This document shows, piece after piece, positions 1 to 13,100 of a DNA stretch of 64,000 nt (positions within the stretch are counted from its first letter, which is position 1; each line of letters starts with the position of its first letter). Source of the stretch: Ascaphus truei (lineage: Eukaryota; Chordata; Amphibia; Anura; Ascaphidae); assembly GCA_036426205.1 (NCBI GenBank), contig CM071568.1:226775798-226839797 (forward strand). The letters run 5' to 3'. The notes under the pieces are model-generated. The model saw nothing but the letters and a program-made list of their open reading frames with translations, was not told the origin of the DNA and made no database searches. A program made the translations under genes and the position numbers.

Positions 1-1043
1 CATATAAACATGTGTTACTACAGAAGGAAAGGCAAAGATCAAAAGTCCAATGTGCAATATCTTTTGACATGTGCCAGAGTACGAGGTGATCAGAAATGAG
101 TGACTTCATGTACATACAGCAGTATCTATTTCTCACGCATGTTTAACTACAGTGTGCTTTGGCCATGTTAAATATTTACTTCCTCATAAGGTGCGTCTGA
201 AATACAACGCATCAATAATTGAGTCACTGACACAAATTATACAGGGACAATTTTTTTGCTGCAAAACTGATTTCTCTAGTTATTATGCGTACAGCATGAA
301 TGTGCAGACATGTTGTGTTGTTACTGAGCTCTGTGCTCACTATTCTGTTGAGAAAACAGCATGGTTGAAAAGAGTTTTTTTTGAGTCAGTGTGTTTACAG
401 TATGCAACCAGTAAGTAGATGGCACAGGTTATTTTAGATATAGCACTGTGGGCAATAATCATTATTAGAAAAATTATCTAGGCAATGCAATTATGGATAG
501 GAACCATGTCTTCTGTTATCTAAACTTCCCTACCTTGTGATCAAAAGTAAAAGGACAATCTGTGACTTGTTCTCTGTCAGGTTCCTTATAATACCCATGT
601 TAATGCAAAAAAATAAATAATAAGTTAAAATAGAGAATATTGTACATCAATAAGAGGACGTAAAGCAATGAAATCAGGCCAACTAAGATTCAGGGGCGTA
701 TTCTACATTTACAAAGTGTCTGCTTTAGGCCGAATTTCCATGGTCAATTTTGGCCGAAAATGGCTCGATTGGCCACTTCGGCAGATATAGAATATGCCCT
801 TCAGTGTCACCAAAGGATGGTTCACTATAGAAAACATGAAGTTGCAATTACGGTTATGGACGCTGCAATTGTAAAGGCAAATATTATTGTACATGTAACA
901 TTGACTCGCAGTTAGGTATTTAATTTCAGCTCGTAATATGTTTTACAGTACGTGGAATGAACAAAGTGATTGCAGAAGTGATTGCAATTGAATTGTATAA
1001 ACATAGGTCCTTGTGGGAAATAGGATTGTACAGCCACACAAAC
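1..1043. other. CAPN7 intron, incomplete
   Basis: AT-rich sequence left of the last visible CAPN7 exon. The only structure found is a foldback repeat at 692-800. No further CAPN7 exon could be recognised here. Confidence 0.6.
692..800. repeat. Foldback MITE, TATTCTATATCTGCC family, copy 1
   Basis: 109-bp element with inverted ends: AGGGGCGTATTCTACATTT on the left and, read from the right, AGGGCATATTCTATATCTGCC-like sequence. Related copies lie at 18920-19058 and 32771-32863. No coding capacity; a non-autonomous DNA transposon is the simplest reading, superfamily unknown. Confidence 0.6.
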
Positions 1044-1179
1044 CTTGTCAGTGATGTGTCTGCTCAGCAGAATCCACACTGCAGCTCCCCCTTTGGGACA
1101 CTGCACTTCTAGATTGTACTGAGGATTATTAGCCAGGCTGTATGCATCTTTCACTGGACCCTGCTTTGCATCCCACGTG
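1044..1179 (-). CDS. CAPN7: CAPN7 coding exon 15 (start of first C2-like domain)
   Basis: Residues 552-596, [20 protein letters not shown] to [14 protein letters not shown]. The acceptor is TTTTTGTAG and the donor GACAAG|GTTTGT. The next CAPN7 exon should encode residues from about 597 on; I could not find it in 1-1043, so it lies beyond the edge. Confidence 0.95.
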
Positions 1180-4100
1180 CTACAAAAAAAACAAAGAATT
1201 GAACATGACCCAAACCCTGCATTCCTTTACCTTTCCGTTACAGACGGCTCTCAGCACATTGATCCAACAGCATCTAATACACAAATACAGCACGAAGGTC
1301 TGAGCTCTGTTATACAAGAGACACGTCGCTACCCAGTATTAGTTTGCACATTCTGCCTGCACTTTTATTTTGTATATACTCCTGACTGGTGTGAATAAAA
1401 CTGTTAATTTCCTGTGTTAGACTATATGTGCCTCATTACCTCCATAACGGGACCTCAAATCCCAACTTGCTTTTGCGATCACAACAATGGGGATGAAAAT
1501 ATTACCTCCATGTGGAGTACTTACAAACCGATTTTTTAAATCTGCCTAGTTCTTTACGTAAAGCCTCTTACTGAGGGGTATGATCATTGCTTATACTTCT
1601 TACTGTCCTACTCATGAGCATACAACGTTGAATTTTTCTTTGGTATCATCTTGTTAGATACGGCACAATCTTTTCTATACAGGTTCATTGTTACATCTGT
1701 ACGACACACGTATCTATTCTGTCTGTATTCATCTACCTTGAATTGTTTACTTTCATTGCCTACCGAGCACACAGCTATTCCCGCCACCGCTTTTTCATGC
1801 TCTTTTGTGGCATTGCTTTGGGTATGTAAATGGGACGTTGGTGTTATGTAGGTATCTTGAAAAAGACATTTGCCAGGACACAGCCCCAGTAGCAGTCAGC
1901 CTGGCTCTGTTCTGGTACGAGTGGGCCCAAACAATTTCTGACACTTGGGTTCTTCAGATTGTCCAGCGTGGGTAAATGTTTGAGAAGATTCCCAAAAGAA
2001 ACAGGTTTATATGCTCAAATGAGTTGAGAATGTAAGAGAATGTGATTCTGGTTATGAAAAAGAAAAAAACAGCCATCATATCAGTTTCCAAAGACAAACA
2101 AAGAAAATGTTTCTACTCCAACCTCTACTTAGTAGTGTTAGGTCTGAAGTAGGTTAATCATTCCTTAAAGTTCACAGGTTCAACATGGGAGGTCATTATC
2201 ACCATCAGAAAGGGAGATTATCTGCCCAAAATGGATGTCAATAATGCATATTTTTTCCCATTTCTATCTTTCTAAAACTTTGTGTACAACAGTTTCAATT
2301 TGCAGGTCTTCCTTTGAGATAGCTACAGCACCAAGAACATTCACAAAGGTGACGGCAGTAGTGGCAAGGCTTGCGAAAATTGGGAATTTTTGTAGGCACC
2401 ACATCTGGAAGATTGGCTGATCAGAGCAAGTTCCAAAGACGATGTACATTAGCCCATCAATAAAAACACTTTAGAACCTTGGCAGGATTATCAACAGGAA
2501 GTACAGCAATCTTGTACCATCCCAGCGACTTTTCTTTTGGGAGTATGCTCTTTATTCGATACTTCAGTAGCACGCGTATTCTTGACCGCAGAAAAGTTTC
2601 AGAAAATACAAATGTCAGTACAGAAATGTAAGTTAAAAAAAAGTGAGTGTGCCGAGCACGCGCATTTTAAGTGACTTGTCTTTTGTCACAGAAATTGTAT
2701 TTGTGATGGTGATGTTTTTAATTAAAAATCAAAACACAATTTCAGTGCCAAAACGCAAAGAAGCTTGACTTAGAATGCTACTTGCACTTCTATATTTATA
2801 GTAACTGTGAATTCCTTGTGTGTGTGTCAGTTTGTGTGTCACTGTGTGCGCGCGCGCATCACTGAGTGCGTGCGCGCCAGTCAGTGCGCGCGCACGCCCA
2901 CCCGTCAGTGCATGTGTGCGTGCATCAGTCAGTGTGTGTGTCAGTCAGTCAGTGTGTGTATCACTGTGTGTGTCTTCTAAGTGTGGCGCTGGGCTGGAGG
3001 GTGCACTCAGCATGTCCTGCAGGCTCTCCCAGCGCCCACTCTAACCCACCCAGGACACCATGCTCAGCACTCTCCCCCCTCCCTCCGAGCTACGGGCCCT
3101 CCCTCCGAGCTACGGAGCCCTCAGCGCTCTCCCCCTCCCTCCGAGCAATGGCGCGCACGCCCCATCCTTCTGGCGGTACTGCGGGGACAGCGCTCTCCCC
3201 CCTCTCCTCCACGTTACCGGACCGGAGCAGTCCCCCCTCTCCCCTCCACCCGGCAGAGCTGCGGGGACACAGCGCCCAGATCTCGCAGCCCCGTCCGAAG
3301 AGGAGATCTCGGGGGAGTCAGGCACAGAAGTTTGGTAGGGGTGGTGTGTGTGTGTGTCACCCTCCCATTCTCCGGCCTCTTCTGCCAGCAGTGACGTCAC
3401 TTCCTGCACTGCACTTCTGTCACCATCAAGACAATTTACTGCCAGGGAAATTTTCATGTGGTAGGTGCCGCTAAAGAAGTTTCACTTCAAAAATAAAAAA
3501 TAGCCGACCAACAGCCAGAGGATATATGGCATTGCTGGGACACATGAATACAGCAGCAGAAGCTGTTCACTTGCCACATTTCCATTTAAGGATGCGGCTT
3601 CAAGGGAAGTTTCTAACTTGATGGAACAAGGATTCTTTGAATATGTTCCAAAAATATACACCTATCCGCAGCCTACACGGGTGGCTCAACATATAACATT
3701 TGAATCAGGGAAACTCCCTATTTATTACCAGATTGGGTAATACACGTACTCATGACAGAACCTACCTGAGACTCTCAAATCCACCACCAGTCTAAGTTCC
3801 TTCAAAACTAAAGCTGTCCCACATTTTAAACTGGTGTGTAACTGTTACATACGCCTATAACCTATTTTACCTTTAACTGTTCATGCAATGTCTTCATATA
3901 TGTAGCACCCTGCTAGGAATTTCCCTTTACCCTGCATGTCGGTCCTGGTAGCTGCAGGCAGTGCCGGGGTTAAGTCCTCACCAGGCCCTGACATGTGAGT
4001 TAGTCACAATAATGTTATTATAATGTTGCACTTTCAAGGCACATGTTTGGCCTTGTGCTAGTTCTGGAAGTTGCTAGATGGTCACATGGTAATATTATGA

Positions 4101-7100
4101 CCAGGTTGAAACAATTATTCAGCCCAGATACTGGGGCAGACTGTTGGCCACGCCCCTGAGTATATCAAGTTGGGTTCCTCCATTTTGTATTCAGACCCCC
4201 AGGGAGGATCCCAACAACACCAGGGAAGACCCCAGAGTCCAAATATCATCAGGGAGGACGCCAGGCTCTCCTAGCCTGTAAAGCAGGATACGTAGCATCA
4301 GTATTCCCTTCTATTATTTTCAGCATAGGGACAGTAACCCAATGTTAGGGGCTCCCTAGAAAAGGTGCAGAAGAGGATCCACATGGCTGTAGGGAATAGT
4401 TCCATCCTCTGGCCTAAGAAGGGACCTGAGCTGGACTGCCAGTGATTTCTGGACACTGGTCTGGATCTGCAACTTGGCAGGGCAAGAGGCTCTAGGGAAG
4501 AGTTGAGCCACTATGTGACTCGCCAGTGAGAGAGACTGATTAACACTATTTCTGAATGCTGAAATCCAGTCCTGTTTGTAATGCCTAAGCTGCTGTTCAA
4601 ATAAACACAAGTTAAAAGTTCCTGGCGCCCTCATCTGTTCATCACTCCTTTATACATGCTGGCACAGATCCACAATATCAACCCTGGGATAAAAACCAGT
4701 CCTGTTGAGGTATCGGGTAACCAGATTGAGCACCTACATCATTTATTCAGGCACACAGCCTGTTTAAAGCCACGGAGACCAATAACCAACACTCCTTTTT
4801 CACTGTACACCTTATCCCCATGTCATCTGCAATGTAGCCTCATCTATTCATGCAAATTAAGAAATCATCATTTTGTCCAAATCCCTTAAATCAGGATCAA
4901 GTTCTGTATTGTCCGGATGCAGTCAGGGTATTAAAAGGATATCTACAACGTCAAAAATGATTCACAAAAAACAGACAAAATGGCCCCAAAAAAGGAAGCA
5001 TGGCTTCAAAGGCTTCTATATTAAGATGAATTAGATGGAGTATACAACTAGCATATGAATCAGCAAAAAAAAGCAAAAAGTCTACAGAGTACAAAAATGC
5101 GAGGCTGCAACCTGGTCGCCCATTCATATGTTTACAAAACATTACCGATTAGATCTCTCCGCATCATCACATGCAGCTTTTGTTCTTCCCACTGTTTGGC
5201 AGCTCGGTCGGTCTATCCGTGCTGGTTTTTTTATTATTTTTATTTAATTGCTGTGGGACATCTCCATAGCTCTATGCTGCCTTGGGGACGCCAGAGAAAG
5301 TGCGATATTTCTTTCTAATATTTCCCTTTCTCTTAGTCCTCCATGGCAGGAATTTCCCTCCCTTGTTTATCCTTGGAGACTGAGATCAGCCATGTATTTT
5401 GCGTGTTTGCTTTATTAAAGCTATGTAAGAACAGTGACTGGAGGGTCGGTGAGGGAGCCCATCCTTAAAAGCAGACAAACTGGGAGTTCTTGCTCTACCT
5501 CCAACCAGATGACGCAATAAAACCCCTTGGTTTATGATGCCATAGAGCAGGGGGGCGCAGCGCTTACAGAGTCCCTGTGCTCTTCCCCACAACATTTAAA
5601 TTAAATGCCATGGGAGCGCGCAAGGCCTCTGTAACGCCCTCTTACCTGCTCTCCGGTGACGCATCAACATAACAACGTGGCGTCAGAAAAAAGTTTGCTC
5701 ACCCCTGCCAAAGAGGACTAGGAGAGAGGGAGGTATGTCCCACTATGTTCAAATACTTACAAAGTGTTATTCCTTTAATACTATGTCAGCTATAATTCAT
5801 ATCTGTGTGGATTACATACTAAGCCCATAATTCAAAATAATAGCGAGTGAACAAAATACTTTAACAGGAGATAAATATTAAAGACATATGTACGCAGTTG
5901 GGAATCAGTGTTGGACACCCTAATTTATTAAACGTTTTTTCACTTATACCCCTTCAATAGTCTGAAGGCAAAATTGCATGCATAAAAGAAGCCGTTAAAC
6001 ATTAAGAGTACAAGCTCCACGTGTCTACAGTATGCAATAAGCAGTCACAGACTGATCCCCCGGAAGGCCTCATGTTAACCACTTCTGCTGCAGGTCCCTC
6101 TAAAATTACAGAGGTTGTGAGCAAAGTCATCAACGGTCGACAGTCGTCGGCATGTTTGTCTTTGCGACGTACCTGTGAATGCAGGTTGACTCTTTGAAAA
6201 GGCTTGGGTTCCAACTTAAATAGATCACGTCATAGTACTGCCACAGATCTTCCCATGTGATCCAGAAAATACCTGCAAAGTACAAAATGCACTGTTCTAC
6301 TTGCATGGCACTGCTTTATTCTTAGAGCACACAGTGTCATTTCTGACTTTGCTAGCAATGTGAGAGACAAGTTTAAGCGCTAAACATTGTCAGAAATGAA
6401 CCTAGGCCCCGAAGTGTTTATAACCCAAGCAGTTTAGCGAGAGACCAATAGAATTACATGTGACTGCATTGGATTTGTCCATATGGTTGTGTGCAATCAG
6501 AGGATAACAATACAAGAGCACGTGAGAAAACATAGAAAGAGTAAGTGCAGTAACAATATTATAACCAAATCATACCATTAATATATTTGTCCCCTCACTT
6601 TAATAATGGAAAAGCATGAAACGCTCTATACCACAAGCAGGATTAACTAGCTCTAAAGAACTTAAAGTGTCACAGGTCACAGTATTCAATTTCACCAATG
6701 GCTATATGACGTAAGCTTGTTTGGTCAACTTAAGGCCAAGCTCATATAAGGCGGATCCTCTAGATTTGTTTGGTAAAGGTGCAGTACGACTTAGCAGGAA
6801 TAAACAAATAACAGTCTAATTCGCTTCCTAGGAAAAATGTAATCACCCTTAACATAACGGTCTTACTTATTTCTACATTGTGAAAAATGACAATGAATCT
6901 GTTCTGGTCGGGAACACTGGAGTCCAGGACATTGGGTGCTTATGGTTTTCTTTTAGACTAATTGCAGAACCACAATTACTTTGTTAACAAAGGAACAAAA
7001 AAAGCGAGCTAACAATATTTACCCTTTTAGGTGCCAGTGTTTAAACTCTGAATCGGAAAGCAAAATAGCCAAATCCTGCGGGTTCCATGAGCCAATAAGG

Positions 7101-10100
7101 AGCTGCAACGGATGACGTTGCAGTTTCCTATTGGATGACTGCGGACACCATTTAATTTTTTTTTTACATATCCAGGAAGTAAACCAGCAACTTAAACGGT
7201 AATCATCTTTTTACCTACAGTTTTGGGTTCTTTGAAAACAAATCCCAACATTACAGCTAAAGATCATGATTAAACAGTTTTTGTGTTACCATTGTCAATT
7301 TTCTGAGCTGTTCTGGGGTCAAAGTTGAGGTATTTCTGCAATTCCGGGGTCCAGCTTTTCTCATCTTTCTCACAGTACCGGCCTTTCCACCGTAAATGAC
7401 TCCAAGGATTTTTTAACTGAAGAAACCGGAGACCCTTGAAAATAATATAAAGGATCAATTAATTAAACTTGTGGAAGACTACAGCGCACCTTGGGATGCC
7501 TTCAAAGAATTCTGTGATTGTGTAAAAAAATAAAAATAAAAAACTGCGCAAATCTAATGTGCAATGAAACACTAATAATAATAATAATAAAAAAAAATGA
7601 ACTACAGCAGGACTCCGATAGTCTTATGCAAAAAAAAAAAAAAAAATAATAATACAACATTGAAAAAGGATCAATGTTTCTGTCCGACCTAGAACCTGTC
7701 AGGATAAAGTACAATAACATCCCTGTGAAATATGTACCCACCCCCAAGATGCCAATACGTCAGAGAAGGTGACAAACCCGGAGCTCCATTTCTAAACAGT
7801 ATTTGGCCACTCAACCATCAAAACACCTGGTAAACCCAAAACTGTAAAGTACGTGCTCACAATGTCATAACAATAAATACATCCATTGCAGTAGAAAAGA
7901 TCTGCCTGTGGATTAAAAGCTGAGCTTAAAGGCACATCATGTATTTGATGTTGGGTGCAGCAAGCATGTAATGAATGGGACATATACAATACAGAGCTGG
8001 GTAATAGGTAAGTGGGTGGCTAAACAAAAATATGGACAGCATCAGACCGATATTAGGCTATACCCACACTAGTATTACATTGCATATGTATATCTCTGAG
8101 TAAACATATTTTTACATACTTTTCAGCAGAGTGAGCCGCACATAAAACCTGTCCCTTAAGCCACATACTGTACCATGATCTACCAGCAATATACCAAAGA
8201 ATAGACTATTATGGGAACGACAGTTGTAGACAGTAAGGCTTACATAGTATATCAACATATAAAGAGTATATACAGAGGTACTCAAAATATGACGCGTAAC
8301 TGCGCACCCTGGGGTCATACTGCCACACAATAATGGCAAACCATGGGCAAATTACCACTAGTTTAGGCGTACTCCGTGTATAGTTCAGAGCAACACGAAG
8401 TCCCCGTACGTCCATACATATTGTGGTCAACACTATCAGGGGGTAACACAACACTGTATAAGTGCATATTATTCAAATAACATACAGGTTCTCGGTTATC
8501 AGCTTTGTAATCCAATCTATGCGATACGTTCCCCTTTTTTGTTCTTGTTTAGCCACTTATATATTACCTAGCTGTGTATTATATGTCCTGTTCATGAAAT
8601 GTTGACTGTGCTCATCGGCAAATACATGATGTACCTTCGAGCTCAGCTTTTGATCCACTGGGAGATCTTTTCAATGGTTTTATTTCTTTGTATGACACTG
8701 TGAGCACTTTACGGCATTGGGTTTTCCAAGCGCTTGATGGTTGAGTGGCCCCACCCTGCTTAGCAACGGAGATCCTGGTTTGGCGCCTTCTCTGAGGTAT
8801 TGGCACCTTGCCGGTGGGTACATATTGCACAGAGACGCTATTGTGCCTCATCCTGACAAAGGTCTGAGGTTGGACCGAAGCGCTGATCCTCTTGAATGAA
8901 TGTTGTACGGGCATACCCCGGTTTAAGGACACTCACTTTAAGTACACTCGCGAGTAAGGACATATCACCCAATAGGCAAACGGCAGCGCGCGCATGCGCC
9001 TGTCAGCACGTCCTGAACAGCAATACCGGCTCCCTACCTGTACCGAAGCTGTGCGCAAGCGGGGAGGCTATAGAAATGTGTTATTTACATAAGTTATGCA
9101 CGTATATGACGATTGCAGTACAGTACAAGCATCGATAATTGGGAAAAGGTAGTGCTTCACTTTAAGTACATTTTCGCTTTACATACATGCTCCGGTCCCA
9201 TTGCGTATGTTAATGTGGGGTATGCCTGTATTTGTTTTGCGTAAGACCACTGTGGCGCTGCTGTATAAAGGTTGGTTGGTGGCCTTGACATGCACCCGTG
9301 GCAGTATATCTACAGTACCGTGAGGGCTCCTTACCCTGGACAATTAAACATGAATAATACGTCTAACAATGATTAAGGTGATAATTGCTGAAAAGTAGAT
9401 CTGGATGTTGGCACCATTATCCAAATACAGATCAAAGTTGTTAGTGTTTCTACATGTTTCTCGTTAAGAACTGCAAAGTCATGTAAGGAAAGCCGTTCCA
9501 AAGCAAAGGGTTATAATCATCCAATGTGTCATTTAATACACTGAAAAATGGGTGTGCAATAAAAATATATAATGGGTTATTTGCCTCCTTACAGTCTAAG
9601 CCATTCAGAATTGACCACACGTGATGCACAACTCAAATAGTGTATCCCTTTCTCACTCACTTCAGACAGTACCCTAAAGATTTTTGAACAATTCAGAACA
9701 AAGGGTTAAAAACAAAACCTGTTATTTTATACCTTGTATTCCCTTATGTCCAAGACAGCGTATGCATGTGTAGGAACCAAACCCCACTTCTCTCCTTCTT
9801 CATCGGACATCACCCCTGTCGCTGTAGTAATAAGGACGTCACCTTTGTGAAATCTGGAATTATACCAATGTGGTAACGTGGAAATTAGACGACTGAAAAG
9901 TTGCTGTGGAAAACTGCAGACATATATTCCACAATCGCGAAGACGTTGGCTGTCATTTATGGAAATCAAATACACAGGTCCTCCCAAAGTGGCTTGCACT
10001 TTATTAGTGAAATCCGACATTTTGATACTAAGTAATAACCCGGGCAGGCTGGGAATATTGCGGGGCTCGATGCAGACATGTGGTGCGGGGCCACTTACCT

Positions 10101-13100
10101 TCTCCTTCGCCATCTCTTCTTGCTGGGTCCCTCATCATAGCGCTGCGACGTCAAATGGTGTCATGTTACCATGACAACAGGACGGCACGTGACGTCCCGT
10201 TGTCATGGCAATGCGATGCCATTTGACGTCACGGCCCCATGATGAGAGACCCTGCAGGGAGAGATGGCAAAGGAGAAGGTAAGAGAGTTACAGAGGCCCC
10301 GCACTCTCCCCCGGCAATCAGTTTAATTGTTTTGGGGAAGAGCGCGGGGACTCTGTAACCGCAAGACTCGGTGCAGCAGCAAAAGTGTTGTTGTTTCGTG
10401 GATACAGGACACAAGATAGGTGCAACGTCCCTGGAGGAGGACATCACTGCTTTCTATTCGTGACCCCGGGGCCATATCCTTTTTTTTATTTTTCACTTGC
10501 AAATAACTGCAGTTCTCTCAGGGATTGGGGTGCCCCTGGAGGTTGGAGGTTGGCAGATCAGCTCTGAGGTAACATTATTTGTTTATTTAGGCCATTACGG
10601 CTTCAAGTAAAATCATATTAAGTGTTTAACACAAAGATGAGTAAATCAAAACCTTAGATGCTAAGAGAGAAACTGGGCAGGTAAAGATTATAACACTAAA
10701 GGTGAAAGGGGGTCATTCATAATTCGATACGTTTGGCCCGTTTCCGGATGAAAATCCCCATTATATAGAAGGTCCAAAGTGTGAAAGTAACAGTCCAGAC
10801 CTCTCCTAATAATAAATATGCTTCAGTCCAGTATTACTATATGCTTCCAGCTCCCGAAAACCCTCGGCTGATCGGGCGGCGCTTGCGGAGGGTACTTACA
10901 TATATCTATATAAGCCCCTGCTCATGCGGTGCGCGCGTGCACACGCTCAACCGCGATCGGTGCTTAGGTAAACAAAAAAACTATACTTACCTGCGCGCTC
11001 AACTACCCACAATGCCCCCCTCCCCCCATGCGCGTTCAAGCAGGACACCCGGCGCTCATGCTTGGAGCGCTCTCCAAGCATGGGCGCGCTCAGTGCCAGC
11101 GGGGATTTAGCCTTAGGCCTCGGCCATGTTCCCTGCTTGCTGGTGGAAGCGTGCTGACGCGCGCTCCCGCTCAACACTGAGTCCCTACAGCCACTATTAG
11201 AGTGGGTTTAGTAGGGGCTCACCTACACTTCTGCAAGCGCGTGGAAGCGTAGGTCTTAGGGGAATTTAAAATTCCCCCGCTTGCCGGCGCGACAGGCCGG
11301 TCACGTGAGCGGTTCGCCCAATGAGGGCAAACCAGCTCCGTGACGTCACTGGCCCGCCCCCGGCCAGTGACGTCCCGCCCCGACGGCGCGTGCGATAAGC
11401 AACCGCAAGGCCGGGGAAAGCACCCGCTTTCCCTGAGCATCAGCGCGCCTCAGCACGCCAGCAGGGAGCCTGGCCGAGGCCTTAGACTGTAGCATTGCTC
11501 CACTTCGTAACTCTGGGCCCAAATGTCCATTATGACATATATGTAGAGAAAACAGAAGATTTTATATATTAAAAAGTAGATTTGGATAAAACCGGCTGTA
11601 CAAAATCAGGACCTACTGCAACCTAACATTTCAAAACCAAAACACAAAAAATATTTGGAACCTATAGCAGAACCCCAAACCTAGTGCCCAACCTGTGGAG
11701 CTCAAAACTTGCAGTGTTTCTCACCATATATTTTTATAATTGATTTAAGTTTGATAGGTGTTTTAGTTTCCCAATTGTTTTTATGATTTTATACAATGTT
11801 AAACATTTTTTTCAGGATTTATCAAGTTATTTTTGAAATTTTCCAGCTGATTTTGAGTTTTTTGTCCTTAAGCTAGTAAAAAACCAGAACGAAACAAGGT
11901 CGAGTTTTGGTAAAACCAGAGCCAAGATGAAAAAAAAAAAAAAACAAGTTTAGAACCAACACCACATCCAAAGCCAAAACACAAGACATTTTAGACCCGT
12001 GCTTTATTTTCTTGCCTTCCCCCACCCCCCCAATTACCATCTGACTAATAATAAGCAGAAAGTCCGTGTGTAAGAATATACAGTACCTTTGGTATAACAT
12101 TCTGAAAGTGGTCTGCTTGTCAAACGTTTGATTGTCAGAGTGCATGGCAATTCGCTCAGGTATCCATCCAGTCAGCGCATGCAAGTCAATGTTCTGCAAC
12201 ACAAACACGTCGGCTCTTAGGTGCCCATCATTATGATAAAGCGGAAACACTTACGTTTGCCCAAATCATCAAGGTCTATTGAGATGTGCAGTTCGTGGAT
12301 GTAACACATTGCAATAAGCTCAGGCCCGCCAACAGCTGTCCCGGGACCGAGGACTTAAATAAGTTGTCGAATGAGCGGAGGCGGACACAATCTGTATGTG
12401 GGGGGAGTTTAACGCCCGTCATTTTCATTATCAAATGAGGGGAGTGGGTGGGTGACCCGGCTCTTCCCTCCAAAGTACCAGCAATGGATTGTGGCTTTTG
12501 TTTACAAATACTTGTATTAATCAGGTCAGTGGTGGGCAGTCTGTACAGTATTGCAGAGTTAGACACAGTGAGGATGTGTTGCAGGTCTCTCCCAAGCATA
12601 TTGGGACCCTGACCGCTTTACCTACCGAATTGGATCCTGGAAAGTCATATCCTCCCATCACTTTCATGTAGGCCTTTTCTATAAGGGACACCCACAATTC
12701 ATTCTTGTTGTTAGAGTAGGAGCACAGGAGCTCTCCGTTGTGATCAACAGGCAAATAGTCATCTATTATAACCTATACAAACAAACAAACATTCAGTCTC
12801 GGAGGCACTGGATGATCACCGTACCCTTGCTGTGTCCCCATGTTTCCAGAAAGAGCAGCAATCTGTAACTGACCCCCTTCAACTTTAGTCACTTTCCTCC
12901 AGACTCCTTGCTAAAGAAGATTCACACTGAAGTGGTTAAGGTCTTCGTCTGGAAGACACTAGCTTGTGGCACTCGGCCACGCTGTGTGATCCAAGACAAT
13001 TTATTACCAGGCACCAAAGAAAAAGAGAGAGACCACAAGCTCTTAAAGTTAGATACTCCCATTATATACTGTAGGCTGTAAAAGTTATTGTGATTATGTT

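Larger units (their letters stand above)
1180..6172. other. CAPN7 intron 14
   Basis: Holds a GT/GC alternating tract (2815-2970), a GC-rich block with duplicated CCCTCCGAGCTACGG units (3060-3300), an LTR-like stretch (3901-4330) and a hAT-type MITE (5548-5707). A weak minus-strand ORF at 2264-2449 has no recognised homology. The rest looks like unremarkable intron. Confidence 0.5.
7435..9732. other. CAPN7 intron 12
   Basis: Contains A-rich and AAT microsatellites (7560-7650), a hammerhead-like motif (8852-8885) and a TA-target MITE (8908-9228). The remaining sequence shows nothing recognisable. Confidence 0.5.
9854..12086. other. CAPN7 intron 11
   Basis: Contains a 221-bp foldback (10083-10303), a GC-rich segment related to 34480-34870 (10867-11112) and a TTA-flanked MITE (11116-11481). 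10304-10866 and 11482-12086 hold nothing recognised beyond low-complexity A and C runs. Confidence 0.5.

Noticed and set aside
2820..3474. Overlapping ORFs up to 202 codons
   Set aside because: They run through GT/GC microsatellite and CCCTCC-rich repeats in all phases on both strands, with no domain, and lie inside a CAPN7 intron.
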